The notes under the pieces are model-generated. The model did no database searches and was not told the DNA's origin. It saw only the letters and a list, made by a program, of their open reading frames with translations. Below, piece by piece: positions 25,540 to 34,837 of a DNA stretch of 64,000 bases (its first letter is position 1; each line of letters opens with the position of its first letter). Origin of the DNA: Burkholderiales bacterium. GTDB lineage: Bacteria; Pseudomonadota; Gammaproteobacteria; Burkholderiales; Burkholderiaceae_C. Where the stretch lies: the NCBI GenBank assembly GCA_021414305.1, contig JAIOOS010000014.1:62001-126000 (forward strand), written 5' to 3'. Both the position numbers and the translations under genes were made by a program.

Positions 25540-26204
25540 CGCTTCTTCTTCTTCGAGGAGGACGCCGGCTCGCCCGGCAGCGCCGCCGCGTCGGGATCGG
25601 ACGACAGCGCCTTGACGAGGTCGTCAACCGCCGCCTGGAACGTCTCGCGCGTCGTCGCCGACGTCGGCGACGACGTCAGCTTGCCCGCGGCGTTGCCGAA
25701 GTAGATCCGGCCGCCGGCCTCGACCTCGATCGCGACGATGCCGTGCGCAACGCCGGCCTTGTTCTTGTTCTTGCCGAGCGAGCGCAGCACGAGATCGACC
25801 GCCTTGCCGCTCCCGCCCGGGAGGCCGAGGCGCGCCGCATCGGCGGCCACGCCGGAATCCTCGAAGCGGAACTCGAATCGGGTCAGCCGAACCGTGCCGC
25901 GCGTCAACAGCTCGCGCGACCGCGCTTGCGCCTGGCTCGAGCCGAGGTAGGCCTCGAGCGACTGGCGCAGCGCCTCGGGCGGCGGCTGGCGGAACTGCGT
26001 CTCGCCGAGACGGATGCCGTTGGACAGGATCCGCGCTGCCGCCGACGGCGTCTCGCGCGCGTCGACGATGCGCACCGCGTGCTCGACGCGCCATGCCGGC
26101 TCGACGAGGTCGTACACCGCGTTCGGGTCGAAGTCGATCGCCTGCGCCGCGCCGAACGCGAGCAGCGCAAGCGCCGCCACCAGACCGATCCACCGACGAC
26201 GCAT
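25536..26204 (-). CDS. Secreted hypothetical protein
   Basis: 222 aa with a clear signal peptide (MRRRWIGLVAALALLAFGAAQA). No family recognised. The mature part contains a mixed alpha/beta stretch (VRLTRFEFRFEDSGVA, HGIVAIEVEAGGRIYFGN) and ends in a Ser/Lys-rich tail (SSSKKKKR). It begins 10 bp after the 3-hydroxyacyl-CoA dehydrogenase gene and probably shares its transcript. Codon use matches neighbours. Confidence 0.75.
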   Translation of the reverse strand: MRRRWIGLVAALALLAFGAAQAIDFDPNAVYDLVEPAWRVEHAVRIVDARETPSAAARILSNGIRLGETQFRQPPPEALRQSLEAYLGSSQAQARSRELLTRGTVRLTRFEFRFEDSGVAADAARLGLPGGSGKAVDLVLRSLGKNKNKAGVAHGIVAIEVEAGGRIYFGNAAGKLTSSPTSATTRETFQAAVDDLVKALSSDPDAAALPGEPASSSKKKKR

Positions 26205-26214
26205 TCCGCCTCCG

Positions 26215-27750
26215 TCAGCCCGCCGGCGGCGCCGGCCAGGCGCGCCGCCGCAGCTCGGGGCTGACCCGGTAGCGCTCGCCGCGGTAGTGCGCGTCGAGCC
26301 GGTCGAGCAGCGCGACCACCGCCGCGGCGTCCCAGCCGGCGAGGAACTCGAACGGCCCTTGCGGATAGTTGACGCCTAGCTTCATCGCCAGGTCCGCGCC
26401 CTCGGGCGTGCACACGCCCTGCAGCACCGCGTCGCAGGCTTCGTTGACGAGCATCGCCACGGTGCGCGCGACCACCAGGCCGGCCGCGTCGCCGATCTCC
26501 TGCGGCGTCCAGCCGGCCATGCGCAGCCATGCGCCGGCTTCGCTGCGCCAGGCGTCGGAGGCGCCCGCCGACATGCTGAACGCGAGCGAGACGCCCGGCG
26601 CGCCGCCGTTGCGCGCGGTGGCGAGATCGAACAGCGCCAGATCGCGGACGCCCTCCTCGGCGGCGACCTGCGTGGCGGTGCGGCCGTCGGTGAGGCGGAG
26701 CTGGCCGCTGGCGGTCTGCAGGCCGTTCCAGCGGCTTGCAGGGTCGGATTCGAAGGCGACGCCGGCCTCGCCGAGGCGGGCCGCCCAGCGCTGCACGGCG
26801 ACGCCGCCGCCATGCAGGGCGACGATCGCGCCGGCCGGAACCGGCTCCGGCTCGAACGCCGCCGGCGGGCTCGCCGCCGGGGCCGGATAGCTGAAGAAGC
26901 CGCGCCCCGACTTGCGCCCGAGCAGGCCGCCGTCGACCATTTCGCGCTGCACCAGCGAAGGCACGAAGCGCTTGTCGAAGAAGTTGGCGGCGAACACAGA
27001 TTCGGTCACGGCGAAGTTGGTGTCGTGGCCGATCAGGTCCATCAGCTCGCACGGGCCCATGCGAAAGCCGCCGCTGCCGCGCAGGCAGGCGTCGAGCACC
27101 GCCGGCTCGGCGGCGCGCTCGAGCAGCAGGGCCAGCGTCTCGGCGTAGTACGGGCGGGCGATGCGGTTGACGATGAAGCCCGGCGTCGAGCGCGCATGCA
27201 CCGGCGTCTTGCCCCAGCGCTGGCTGAGCTCGAAGATCGCCTGCGCGACCGCGGGGTCGGTCTCGAGGCCCGACACCACCTCCACCAGCTTCATCAGCGG
27301 CACCGGGTTGAAGAAGTGCATGCCGACGAAGCGGCCGGGCGCCTTCAGGCCGTTGGCGAGCGCGGTGACCGAGATCGACGAAGTGTTCGAGGCCAGCACG
27401 CAGCGCTCGTCGACCTTGCTCTCGAGCTCGCGGAACAGGGCCCGCTTGGCGTCGGCGTTCTCGATGATCGCCTCGACCACCAGGCCGACGCCGGCGGCGT
27501 CGTCGAGCCGGCCCGCGGGGCGGATGCGGGCGACGGTCGCCTTGGCCTCGTCGGCGCCGATCTTGCCCTTGGCGACCAGCCCTTCGAGCGCCAGCTCGAG
27601 CTTGGCGCAGGCGGCGGCGGCGGCGCCGTCGCGCGCGTCGAACAGGCGCACCGTGTGCCCGGCCTGCGCCGCGACCTGGGCGATGCCCGCGCCCATGATG
27701 CCGGCGCCGACGACGAGGACCGGCGTGCCGGGACCGAGATCGATCTTCAT
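26215..27750 (-). CDS. 3-hydroxyacyl-CoA dehydrogenase, PaaH-like
   Basis: 511-aa NAD-dependent enzyme with one Rossmann domain and two C-terminal helical domains. The Rossmann motif is VVGAGIMGAGIAQVAAQAG; catalytic blocks are SNTSSISVTALA, FVGMHFFNPVPLMKLVE and the family signature TPGFIVNRIARPYY. A second C-terminal dehydrogenase domain follows (about 405-490), as in PaaH/PaaC of phenylacetate catabolism. No other paa gene is nearby, so it may serve any aromatic or fatty acyl-CoA route. Confidence 0.92.
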   Translation of the reverse strand: MKIDLGPGTPVLVVGAGIMGAGIAQVAAQAGHTVRLFDARDGAAAAACAKLELALEGLVAKGKIGADEAKATVARIRPAGRLDDAAGVGLVVEAIIENADAKRALFRELESKVDERCVLASNTSSISVTALANGLKAPGRFVGMHFFNPVPLMKLVEVVSGLETDPAVAQAIFELSQRWGKTPVHARSTPGFIVNRIARPYYAETLALLLERAAEPAVLDACLRGSGGFRMGPCELMDLIGHDTNFAVTESVFAANFFDKRFVPSLVQREMVDGGLLGRKSGRGFFSYPAPAASPPAAFEPEPVPAGAIVALHGGGVAVQRWAARLGEAGVAFESDPASRWNGLQTASGQLRLTDGRTATQVAAEEGVRDLALFDLATARNGGAPGVSLAFSMSAGASDAWRSEAGAWLRMAGWTPQEIGDAAGLVVARTVAMLVNEACDAVLQGVCTPEGADLAMKLGVNYPQGPFEFLAGWDAAAVVALLDRLDAHYRGERYRVSPELRRRAWPAPPAG

Positions 27751-27840
27751 GGCCGAAGTCTAGTGCGCGGCCGGATCGCGGCCTGCGCCGGTCGAGTGCA
27801 CCGCGCCCCGGCGTTGCGCGCGGGGCGCCCGGACCTCAGG

Positions 27841-28608
27841 TCACGGATTCAGGGCGAAGGCGCGATCGAAGGTGAACGTGTCGTACACGCCCATGAAGCG
27901 GATCAGCGAGAGGCTGTTGTCCGTGGCACCGGCGCGGAACCCCCAGTACACGTCGTACGACGGCGTCACCGCCTGCACGCTGATCCAGTAGGTCGTTCCC
28001 GCGGCCAGGCTCACCGGCGCCGTAAGGGTGGCCGAGTAGTTGTAGAGCGCCCAGGTGGTGTTCGCGGCCGAGCCGCAGGTCAGGCCGGAGACGTTGCGCT
28101 CGAGCACCTGGTTGGCGCCGCCGGGCGTCACCGTCGTCGTCGACAAGGGCGCGGCCAGGTTCGGCCGGCCGGCGCTGTCGGGGTACAGGACGATGATGAA
28201 CTGGCTCGCCGTGGCCGCCGGCGCCGGGGCGCCGTCGGCCTGCACGCAGTAGATGCCTTGCCAGGAGACGCTCGCGGCGGTGCCGGCGGTGGCCAGGCGG
28301 AAGTCGTCGTACACGGTCGACGGCGCGGCGCCGGCCTGGGTGGGCGCCTGCGAGGTGCGGGCCTCGATCAGGTTGGTGTTGCTGCCGGCAGGAATCAGGC
28401 TCGAGCGCAACGGCGCCGCCGGCGGCGCCGGGGCGACCGGGTCGTCGTCGCCGCTGTTGTGGCCGCCGCAGCCGACCAGCGCGGCGAGCGCGGCCAGGGC
28501 GACGAGCGATCGCAGTTTCGGCGCGGTCCTCGGCGAGGCGGTACGGGGCGGCCTGCCTGCCGGGACAGAAGCGGTCGAAACGGGGGTCACGGTCGAAAGG
28601 GTCGTCAT
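27841..28608 (-). CDS. Hypothetical lipoprotein
   Basis: 255 aa. A long 31-residue N-region precedes the hydrophobic core, which ends in a lipobox (AALVGC). The mature part has an Asp/Pro linker and then a probable all-beta domain with paired cysteines (GIYCVQ, GLTCGS) and PVSLAAGTTYWISVQAV, like a carbohydrate-binding or surface beta-sandwich. No family recognised. AGGAGAC supports the start. It lies 104 bp downstream of the SARP-type regulator on the same strand. Confidence 0.75.
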   Translation of the reverse strand: MTTLSTVTPVSTASVPAGRPPRTASPRTAPKLRSLVALAALAALVGCGGHNSGDDDPVAPAPPAAPLRSSLIPAGSNTNLIEARTSQAPTQAGAAPSTVYDDFRLATAGTAASVSWQGIYCVQADGAPAPAATASQFIIVLYPDSAGRPNLAAPLSTTTVTPGGANQVLERNVSGLTCGSAANTTWALYNYSATLTAPVSLAAGTTYWISVQAVTPSYDVYWGFRAGATDNSLSLIRFMGVYDTFTFDRAFALNP

Positions 28609-28712
28609 GGGCGGTCTCCTGCGCGGTGGCGGATGGGTTGAACGGGCCGGCGCAATCTAGGGCGCCACCGTTCCGCATCCGCTAGCAAGGCGCCCGGCCC
28701 TGCCCCCCCGCC

Positions 28713-31601
28713 TCAGGGGGAACCGGGCGGTGCCTCGTGCAGGACCAGGCGAACCGCGTCGCCGAGCGCGAGCCGCGCGCCGCGGCGCCATGCCTCGGCG
28801 GCCGCTTCGGCGCCGAGCAGCGCGCGGGCGAAGCGGCGAAGGCGCCGGAGGTCGCGCCGGTCCCGGTCGTCGAAGGCGCCGTAGCGCTGCTGCCACTGGG
28901 CCTCGGCGCAGGCCATGGTCTGCACCGCGAGCTCGGCGCGGCCGAGCCGGGCGAGCGCCGGCGGAATGTTCCACAGCGCGTACAGCGCCGCCTGCAACTC
29001 CAGGTTCTCCCACGCCAGGCGCAGGCTCTCCCGCAGGCTGGCGGCGCTCTCGGCCCAGCGGCGGAGCTTGAGGAGCGCAGTGCCGCGGGCCTCGTACGCG
29101 CCGGCCGCCAGGTCCCAGTCCTGCAGGCGACGCCCTTCCTCGGCGAGCGCCTCGAACTCGGGCAGCGCACGCTCCGGCGCGCCGGCCTCCATGGTCTGCA
29201 CGGCGACGTTGTACCGGCCGTTGTTCACCAGGTGCAGGTTCCCCGAGCGCGCCCAGAGGGCCAGCGACGCAGCCGAGAGTGCCTTGCCGCGCACCGGGTC
29301 GCCGTCGACCATCGTCGCCAGGTGGCCCTGCAGGCTGAGCAGCGCGCCTTCGGTGTTGGGGCGATCGGCCTCGCGCGCCAGCGGCAGGGCCATGTCGATG
29401 AGCTCGCGGGCGCGGCGATGGTCCTTGTCGACCCGCCAGGTCATGCGCGCCATCCGCGACAGCACCATCGAGCGGATCGCCGGGTCGGCGCACGGCCGCG
29501 CGAGGGCCGCCTCGCGATGCCGGCGGACGTCGTCGGGGCGGCCGGCGTCCTGGCAGGCGACGGCGGCGAGCGCGTGCACGCCGGCGGCCAGCGAGTCGTC
29601 GAGGTCGGGAGCCTGCAGCAGGCGGTCGAGCGACTCCAGCACGCCGGCCGGCACCGCCATCTCGCCCCACGACGACTGCAGCAACAGCACCAGGGTCAGC
29701 GCCGCGTTGGCGTCGCCGTCGGCCGGCGCGGCGGCGAGCGCGGCCATCAGGTTGGGCATCTCGTCGCGCACGCTCGGCAGCGGCGGCGTCGCCGGCAGGG
29801 TGCGCGCCCATTCGAGATGCGCCTGGAGCGCGCGACGGCGGCAGCGGCGCAGCACGTCGGGCTCCAGGCTCGCCAGCACGTATTCGCGCACCGCCTCGAT
29901 CGGCGCGTAGCGTCGGCGACCGTCCTGGCCGACGCCCGGCAGCAGCACGCACTGTTCGATCAGCTCGTCGAGCAGCGCCTGCGCGGCGCCGAGGCCGATG
30001 CGCTGCGGCGCCGGCGCGCCGTCCGCAAGCGCCGCAGCGAGGCCGACCGTTGCGCCGGCCGGCAGGACCGAGAGCGCGCCCAGGAGGTGGCGCTGCTCGG
30101 GCGTCAGCAAGGTCCAGCTCCAGGCCAGCACGGCGAGCATCGACGCATGCCGCGAGTCGCTGCCGCTGCGCGGGCCGCGCCGGGCGAGCAGGGCGAAGCT
30201 GCCCCGGCCGGGACCGCCGCGCGGTCCGGTCGCGTCACCCTCGCCGGCGATGTTCTCGGCGCGGGCCGCCGCGAGCAGCTCGAGCAGCTCTGCCGGCGCG
30301 AGCGTGCGCACATGCGAGGCGGCGAGTTCGATCGCCAGCGGCAGGCCCTCCAGCCACCGCACCAGGTCGACCAGCGCGCCGGCAATGCCGGCGTGGACGT
30401 GGAAGTCGGGCTGGTGCGCCCGTGCGCGGTCCACGAACAGGGCGACCGCCGCGTTCATCGTCACCTCGGCGAGCGTGGCGCCGGCGGCCGGCAGCTCGAG
30501 CGCATGCATCAGGAACCGGCGTTCGCCGTTCACCTCGAGCGGCCGGCGCGACGTGACGAGCAGATGGGCCTGCGGCAACCGCTCGGCGAGATGCGCCACC
30601 GTGCCGGCGGCGCCGGGGTCGAGCTGCTCGGCGTTGTCCAGCAGCAGGAGCAGGCGACGACCTTCGAGTACCTCGAGCAGGGTGTCGACGACGTCGCCGG
30701 AGGGCTTGACCCGCAGCGCCAGCGCCAGCCGGTCGAGCAGCTCGGTCGCGGACACCGCCCCCACCAGGGAGACGAACACCGCGAGCTCGAAGCGCGGCGG
30801 CGGCGCGCCCGGCGTGGCCTGCGCGAGCGACCGCGCCACCTCGATGGCCAGGCGCGTCTTGCCGCTGCCGCCGGCGCCGAGCACGACGAGGAGCCGATGC
30901 TCCTGCACCTGGGCCTGCAGCCGGGCGCCTTGCTGGTCGGCGCCGACGAGCCGCGCCATGTAGTGAGGGAGGCGCTCGCCGGGGGCCGTCGCCAGCGCCG
31001 CGACGATCGGTGCCGGCCGGGCGGCCGCATGCGCAGTCTCCGCACTCGATGCCAACTCCTCCGAAGCCGGGAACGAGCCGCCGGCGGCGGCATCGGGCAA
31101 ACGGTCGGCCAGCGCCTGCAGGCGCACCCGTTCGTCGACCAGCCATTCGTCGTAGAAGCCGGGCAGCAGCTCGCCGCCATACAGGCCGCGAGCCTGCGCC
31201 GCACGGCCTTCGCGGAAAGATTGCTCGAACGCGGTCGCGTCGCACCAGAACGCACCGGGGACGCAGCGCAGCATGCGTCGGTCGGCGAGGATCAGGGGCG
31301 GCGCGCCCGGCGGTTCGAGCACGGCGCGCAGCAGCGAGAGCGTCTGCCGCAGACGGTTGCGGCCGACGTCGGCCTCGGCCTCGGGCCAGAGCAGCGCGGC
31401 CAGCTCTTCGCGGCCGTGCGCGCGGCCGGGAAACATCGCCAGTCGTGTCACCAGGGTCATGGCGGCGCGGCTGCGCAAGCGGGTCAGGCACTGCCGTCCG
31501 TCGTCGAGCTCGAAGCGGCCTAGCACGCGAAGCTGCCAGGCGGCCTGCTCGACGGTGGCCGCGCGGGCAGTGCGGAGGGCGGTCGCCGAGACGCTGGTCA
31601 T
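28713..31601 (-). CDS. SARP/BTAD-type transcriptional regulator with NTPase and TPR-like domains
   Basis: 962-aa regulator. Residues 20-105 form an OmpR-like winged-helix domain (LRVLGRFELDDG, LRSRAAMTLVTRLAM), 110-170 resemble the start of a bacterial transcriptional activator domain (YGGELLPGFYDEWLVDERVRL), and then comes an NB-ARC/STAND NTPase with Walker A GAGGSGKT at 242-249 and Walker B RRLLLLLDNAEQL. The last 400 residues are an Ala/Leu-rich TPR-like superhelix. Proteins of this plan are signal-integrating activators. Its targets are unknown; nearest neighbours are the lipoprotein downstream and the VOC protein gene. Confidence 0.88.
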   Translation of the reverse strand: MTSVSATALRTARAATVEQAAWQLRVLGRFELDDGRQCLTRLRSRAAMTLVTRLAMFPGRAHGREELAALLWPEAEADVGRNRLRQTLSLLRAVLEPPGAPPLILADRRMLRCVPGAFWCDATAFEQSFREGRAAQARGLYGGELLPGFYDEWLVDERVRLQALADRLPDAAAGGSFPASEELASSAETAHAAARPAPIVAALATAPGERLPHYMARLVGADQQGARLQAQVQEHRLLVVLGAGGSGKTRLAIEVARSLAQATPGAPPPRFELAVFVSLVGAVSATELLDRLALALRVKPSGDVVDTLLEVLEGRRLLLLLDNAEQLDPGAAGTVAHLAERLPQAHLLVTSRRPLEVNGERRFLMHALELPAAGATLAEVTMNAAVALFVDRARAHQPDFHVHAGIAGALVDLVRWLEGLPLAIELAASHVRTLAPAELLELLAAARAENIAGEGDATGPRGGPGRGSFALLARRGPRSGSDSRHASMLAVLAWSWTLLTPEQRHLLGALSVLPAGATVGLAAALADGAPAPQRIGLGAAQALLDELIEQCVLLPGVGQDGRRRYAPIEAVREYVLASLEPDVLRRCRRRALQAHLEWARTLPATPPLPSVRDEMPNLMAALAAAPADGDANAALTLVLLLQSSWGEMAVPAGVLESLDRLLQAPDLDDSLAAGVHALAAVACQDAGRPDDVRRHREAALARPCADPAIRSMVLSRMARMTWRVDKDHRRARELIDMALPLAREADRPNTEGALLSLQGHLATMVDGDPVRGKALSAASLALWARSGNLHLVNNGRYNVAVQTMEAGAPERALPEFEALAEEGRRLQDWDLAAGAYEARGTALLKLRRWAESAASLRESLRLAWENLELQAALYALWNIPPALARLGRAELAVQTMACAEAQWQQRYGAFDDRDRRDLRRLRRFARALLGAEAAAEAWRRGARLALGDAVRLVLHEAPPGSP

Positions 31602-31742
31602 GGCGCGATGATGCCTTCGCCGCTCAGATCCGCCGGCGGCGGTGCACGGCCGACGCGATTCGACCGGTGCGGGCGGCCGCTACTGGCTGAAGGCGATCAC
31701 CCCGGCTTGCCGGGTCCTTGCCGCCGGCAGCGAGCGCGGCCT

Positions 31743-32213
31743 CTAGGACTTGGCGAACTCCGCCTCCATTCGGCGCTGCGCCTCGGATTCGGACACGTCC
31801 TCGATGTGCGTCGACAGCGTCCACTGGTGCCCGAACGGATCCTTCAGCGTGCCCGAGCGATCGCCGTAGAACTGGTCGGCGACCGGCCGCACCTCGCTGG
31901 CGCCGGCATCGAGGGCGCGGCGGAACGCGGCATCCACGTCGGCGACGTAGGCCATGAGGAACATCGCCGAGCCGCCGAGGCTGAGCGGACTCTTGTTGCC
32001 CCACGCCTCGCTCTCCTCGGCCAGCATGACGACCGAGTCGCCGATGCGGATCTCGGCGTGGGCGACCGAGCCGTCGGGCAAGTCGAGGCGCAGCACCTGC
32101 TCGGCGCCGAAGGCCCGCTGGTAGAAATCGATCGCCGCGTTGGCGTTCTTCACCGTCATGTACGGCGTGAGGCTGTGATATCCGGCGGGCGGGTTCTGCA
32201 CGGCGGTGGGCAT
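31743..32213 (-). CDS. VOC-family protein (PhnB/glyoxalase-like)
   Basis: 156 aa from the ATG at 32213, which has AGGAG upstream. Typical beta-alpha-beta-beta-beta modules: YHSLTPYMTVKNANAAIDFYQRAFGAEQVLR, HAEIRIGDSVVMLAEE in the first half and FYGDRSGTLKDPFGHQWTLSTH in the second. The last block is characteristic of PhnB-like VOC proteins, many of which have no known substrate. Confidence 0.87.
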   Translation of the reverse strand: MPTAVQNPPAGYHSLTPYMTVKNANAAIDFYQRAFGAEQVLRLDLPDGSVAHAEIRIGDSVVMLAEESEAWGNKSPLSLGGSAMFLMAYVADVDAAFRRALDAGASEVRPVADQFYGDRSGTLKDPFGHQWTLSTHIEDVSESEAQRRMEAEFAKS

Positions 32214-32280
32214 GGCGGAGGCTCCTGTGAATCCGGGAGCGGCGGAGCTTAGCGCCGGCGGCGTGCCGAAGCGAACACCT

Positions 32281-32745
32281 TCAGATCGGTGCGGACGCTG
32301 CCGCGGCTCGCGCCTTCTTGCGCGCGCCTTTCTTCGCCGGCGGCTCCACGGTCGCGACCAGGGTCGGCGGCACCGTCGGCGCCGCAAGCTCGGGCGCAGC
32401 AGGGGGCGAAGGCTCGGCGGTCGCCGTCGCCGTCGCCGCGCGCGCTGCAACCGCCGAGGCGGCCCTCTCGCTGCGCAGATCGGAAGCTTCGCCCGCCGGC
32501 AGCAGGGCGCCGTCCTGACGCGCCTGCAGGGTGGCCGCCTTGCGTTGATCGCGCGTCAGGCCGCTCGCGGCGGGCTTCGGCTCGACGGCGGCGTCGGAAG
32601 CCTGCGGTCCCGGCGCCATCGCCCGAACGTCGACCTTGGGCCGCACACGGCCGGCGGCGGGCTCCGCCTGCGCCAGTGCCGAAAGCGACATGACCGCCGT
32701 GCAGCCCGCGACGAGGGCGGGTGCCAGAGTGCGAATCCAGTGCAT
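32281..32745 (-). CDS. Secreted Ala-rich hypothetical protein with DUF4148-like motif
   Basis: 154 aa with a signal peptide ending at about ALAQA. The segment GLTRDQRKAATLQARQDGAL followed by LPAGEASD resembles the short DUF4148 motif found in many small secreted Burkholderiales proteins. The remainder is low-complexity Ala/Pro with a basic tail (KKGARKKAR). Function unknown. Confidence 0.68.
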   Translation of the reverse strand: MHWIRTLAPALVAGCTAVMSLSALAQAEPAAGRVRPKVDVRAMAPGPQASDAAVEPKPAASGLTRDQRKAATLQARQDGALLPAGEASDLRSERAASAVAARAATATATAEPSPPAAPELAAPTVPPTLVATVEPPAKKGARKKARAAAASAPI

Positions 32746-32856
32746 CTCCTGCTCCTTTCAGAGATGCAGGATAGAACGCGGCCAAGGCCGGCACAGTGCA
32801 CGCCGATCGCGTTCCACCGTAGGAGGGAAGCCTGTGCCGGCGTGCGTTCGTTCCGC

Positions 32857-33744
32857 CTAGCCCAGGCCGGCCTTGTAGAGCTCGAGCAGCCGCGCCCAGG
32901 CGCGCTCGGCGTCGGGCGCGCTGTAGATCGGGCTGCCGCCCTCGTTCGGCATGTCGGCGACGCACCAGCCATGGCGCGCGGGATAGACCTCCACCTGCGC
33001 CGGCACCCCGGCGGCGGCGAAGGCTTCCTTCAGCTTGTCCTTCGCTTCGGGCTGGCGTTGATCGTCGTTCGCCGCGACGCCGAAATACATGCGGCCGGAG
33101 ATCCGCGGCGCGAGCAGGTGCGGGCTCTCGGGCTTGTCGGTCACCAGGCCGCCACCGTGGAACGACGCGCCGGCGCCGATCCGTGAGGGCAGCGTGGCGG
33201 CGGTTCGCACCACCAGCCCGCCGCCCATGCAGTAGCCCTGCGTGCCGATCTTCCTTGCCTTGTCGACTTGCGGCTGGGCGTCGAGAAACGCGACGTAGGC
33301 GGCGGCATCCTTCTCCGCCAGGCCGGCGGCGGTGACCGAGCCCATCAGCGGCCCGAGCTTCTGCATCGTGGCCGGATCGCGGAAGTCGACGTTCGCCGCG
33401 GTCTCGTAGACCGGCGCCTTGGCCACGCGGTAGAACGGATTCGGCACCAGCACCGCGTAGCCCTCGCCGGCGAGGCGGCGGCCGATCGCCCGCATCGAGG
33501 GACGCAGGCCGAAGGCGTCGGGCCAGACCAGCACCCCGGGGTAGCTGCCGCTCGTGGGGTGGAAGAAGGCGGCATCGCAACTGCCGTCGGCAGTGCGGAT
33601 CGTCACCTCGCTCTCGACCACCGACAGCGCCGCCTCGGTCGGGCCGGCAGCCAGGGCGAGGCCACCGCCGACCGAGAGGGCGACGAAGTCGCGGCGCGAG
33701 AGGTCGGAGGCCGGCGTGGCGGCCGTGTGCGGCTCGTCGAACAT
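32857..33744 (-). CDS. Dienelactone hydrolase family protein, Tat-exported
   Basis: 295 aa from the ATG at 33744, which has AAGGAGAC upstream. The N-terminus carries a twin-arginine motif (SRRDFVALSVGGG). The alpha/beta-hydrolase core shows the dienelactone-hydrolase nucleophile Cys in GYCMGGG and the catalytic His in YPARHGWC. Family members hydrolyse dienelactones and other small esters; export to the periplasm is unusual for chlorocatechol enzymes, so another ester is likely. Divergent from msrB-msrA. Confidence 0.9.
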   Translation of the reverse strand: MFDEPHTAATPASDLSRRDFVALSVGGGLALAAGPTEAALSVVESEVTIRTADGSCDAAFFHPTSGSYPGVLVWPDAFGLRPSMRAIGRRLAGEGYAVLVPNPFYRVAKAPVYETAANVDFRDPATMQKLGPLMGSVTAAGLAEKDAAAYVAFLDAQPQVDKARKIGTQGYCMGGGLVVRTAATLPSRIGAGASFHGGGLVTDKPESPHLLAPRISGRMYFGVAANDDQRQPEAKDKLKEAFAAAGVPAQVEVYPARHGWCVADMPNEGGSPIYSAPDAERAWARLLELYKAGLG

Positions 33745-33866
33745 GTCTCGTCTCCTTTTCCGTGACTCGGGCAAGGTTATCGATGATGAAATCCGGACTT
33801 GCAATCCCCCGACCAACCCGAACCTTCGCTAAGCTTTCCATTCACCCTGACAAGTGAGACCACGTC

Positions 33867-34316
33867 ATGCCCACCTATCTGAAGACCCCCGAGGCCCTTG
33901 CCGCCCTGACGAAGGAGCAGTTCCGCGTCACCCAGAGAAGTGGCACCGAGGCGCCGGGCACCGGCGAGCTGCTCGACAACGAGGAGCCCGGGATCTACGT
34001 CGACATCGTCTCGGGCGAGCCGCTGTTCGCCTCCTCCGACAAGTTCGAGTCGGGCTGCGGCTGGCCGAGCTTCACCAAGCCGATCGTGCCGGCGCACGTC
34101 AACGAGCTGCGCGACAGCTCGCACGGCATGGTCCGCACCGAGGTGCGCTCGAGCGGCGCAGACAGCCACCTCGGCCACGTGTTCAACGACGGGCCGCGGG
34201 ATCGCGGCGGCCTGCGCTACTGCATCAACTCGGCGTCGCTGCGCTTCATCCATCGCGACGAGATGCAAGCGGCCGGCTACGGCGAATACATCGACCAGGT
34301 GGAGGACGTGAAATGA
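33867..34316 (+). CDS. msrB: Peptide-methionine (R)-S-oxide reductase
   Basis: 149 aa. Reduces R-methionine sulfoxide in proteins. Conserved blocks [25 protein letters not shown] and [11 protein letters not shown] are present, with catalytic Cys in the last one. The two CxxC zinc-binding pairs found in many MsrB proteins are absent ([11 protein letters not shown] has only one Cys). The stop overlaps the msrA start. Confidence 0.95.
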   Translation: MPTYLKTPEALAALTKEQFRVTQRSGTEAPGTGELLDNEEPGIYVDIVSGEPLFASSDKFESGCGWPSFTKPIVPAHVNELRDSSHGMVRTEVRSSGADSHLGHVFNDGPRDRGGLRYCINSASLRFIHRDEMQAAGYGEYIDQVEDVK

Positions 34317-34822
34317 GTCAGGAACGCGCAGTGCTCGCCGGCGGTTGCTTCTGGGGCATGCAGGACCTCGTCCGCAAGATGGACGGCGTGGTCTCCACCC
34401 GCGTCGGCTACTCGGGCGGCGACGTCGCGAACGCGACCTACCGCCGCCACGGCACGCATGCCGAGGCGCTCGAGGTGATCTTCGACCCGGCACGCCTGAG
34501 CTTTCGCAAGCTGCTCGAGTTCTTCTTCCAGGTGCACGACCCGAGCACGAAGAACCGCCAGGGCAACGACGTCGGCATGAGCTACCGCTCGGCGATCTTC
34601 TACACGAGCGAGGAACAGAAGCGCGTCGCCGAGGACACGATCGCCGACGTGAACGCCTCGGGCCTGTGGCCGGGCAAGGTCGTCACCGAGCTGGCGCCCG
34701 CGGGGCCGTTCTGGGAGGCCGAGCCGGAGCACCAGGACTACCTCGAGCGCATCCCGAACGGCTACACCTGCCACTTCGTGCGGCCGGGCTGGAAGCTGCC
34801 GGTGCGCGAGCCCGCGCGCTAG
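34313..34822 (+). CDS. msrA: Peptide-methionine (S)-S-oxide reductase
   Basis: 169 aa. Catalytic motif GGCFWGM at the N-terminus, followed by [26 protein letters not shown] and [14 protein letters not shown], all diagnostic. The start lies four bases inside msrB (ATGA), so both stereospecific repair enzymes are made from one transcript. Ends convergently with the LysR gene. Confidence 0.96.
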   Translation: MSQERAVLAGGCFWGMQDLVRKMDGVVSTRVGYSGGDVANATYRRHGTHAEALEVIFDPARLSFRKLLEFFFQVHDPSTKNRQGNDVGMSYRSAIFYTSEEQKRVAEDTIADVNASGLWPGKVVTELAPAGPFWEAEPEHQDYLERIPNGYTCHFVRPGWKLPVREPAR

Positions 34823-34837
34823 GGCGGTCGCGGCGCG

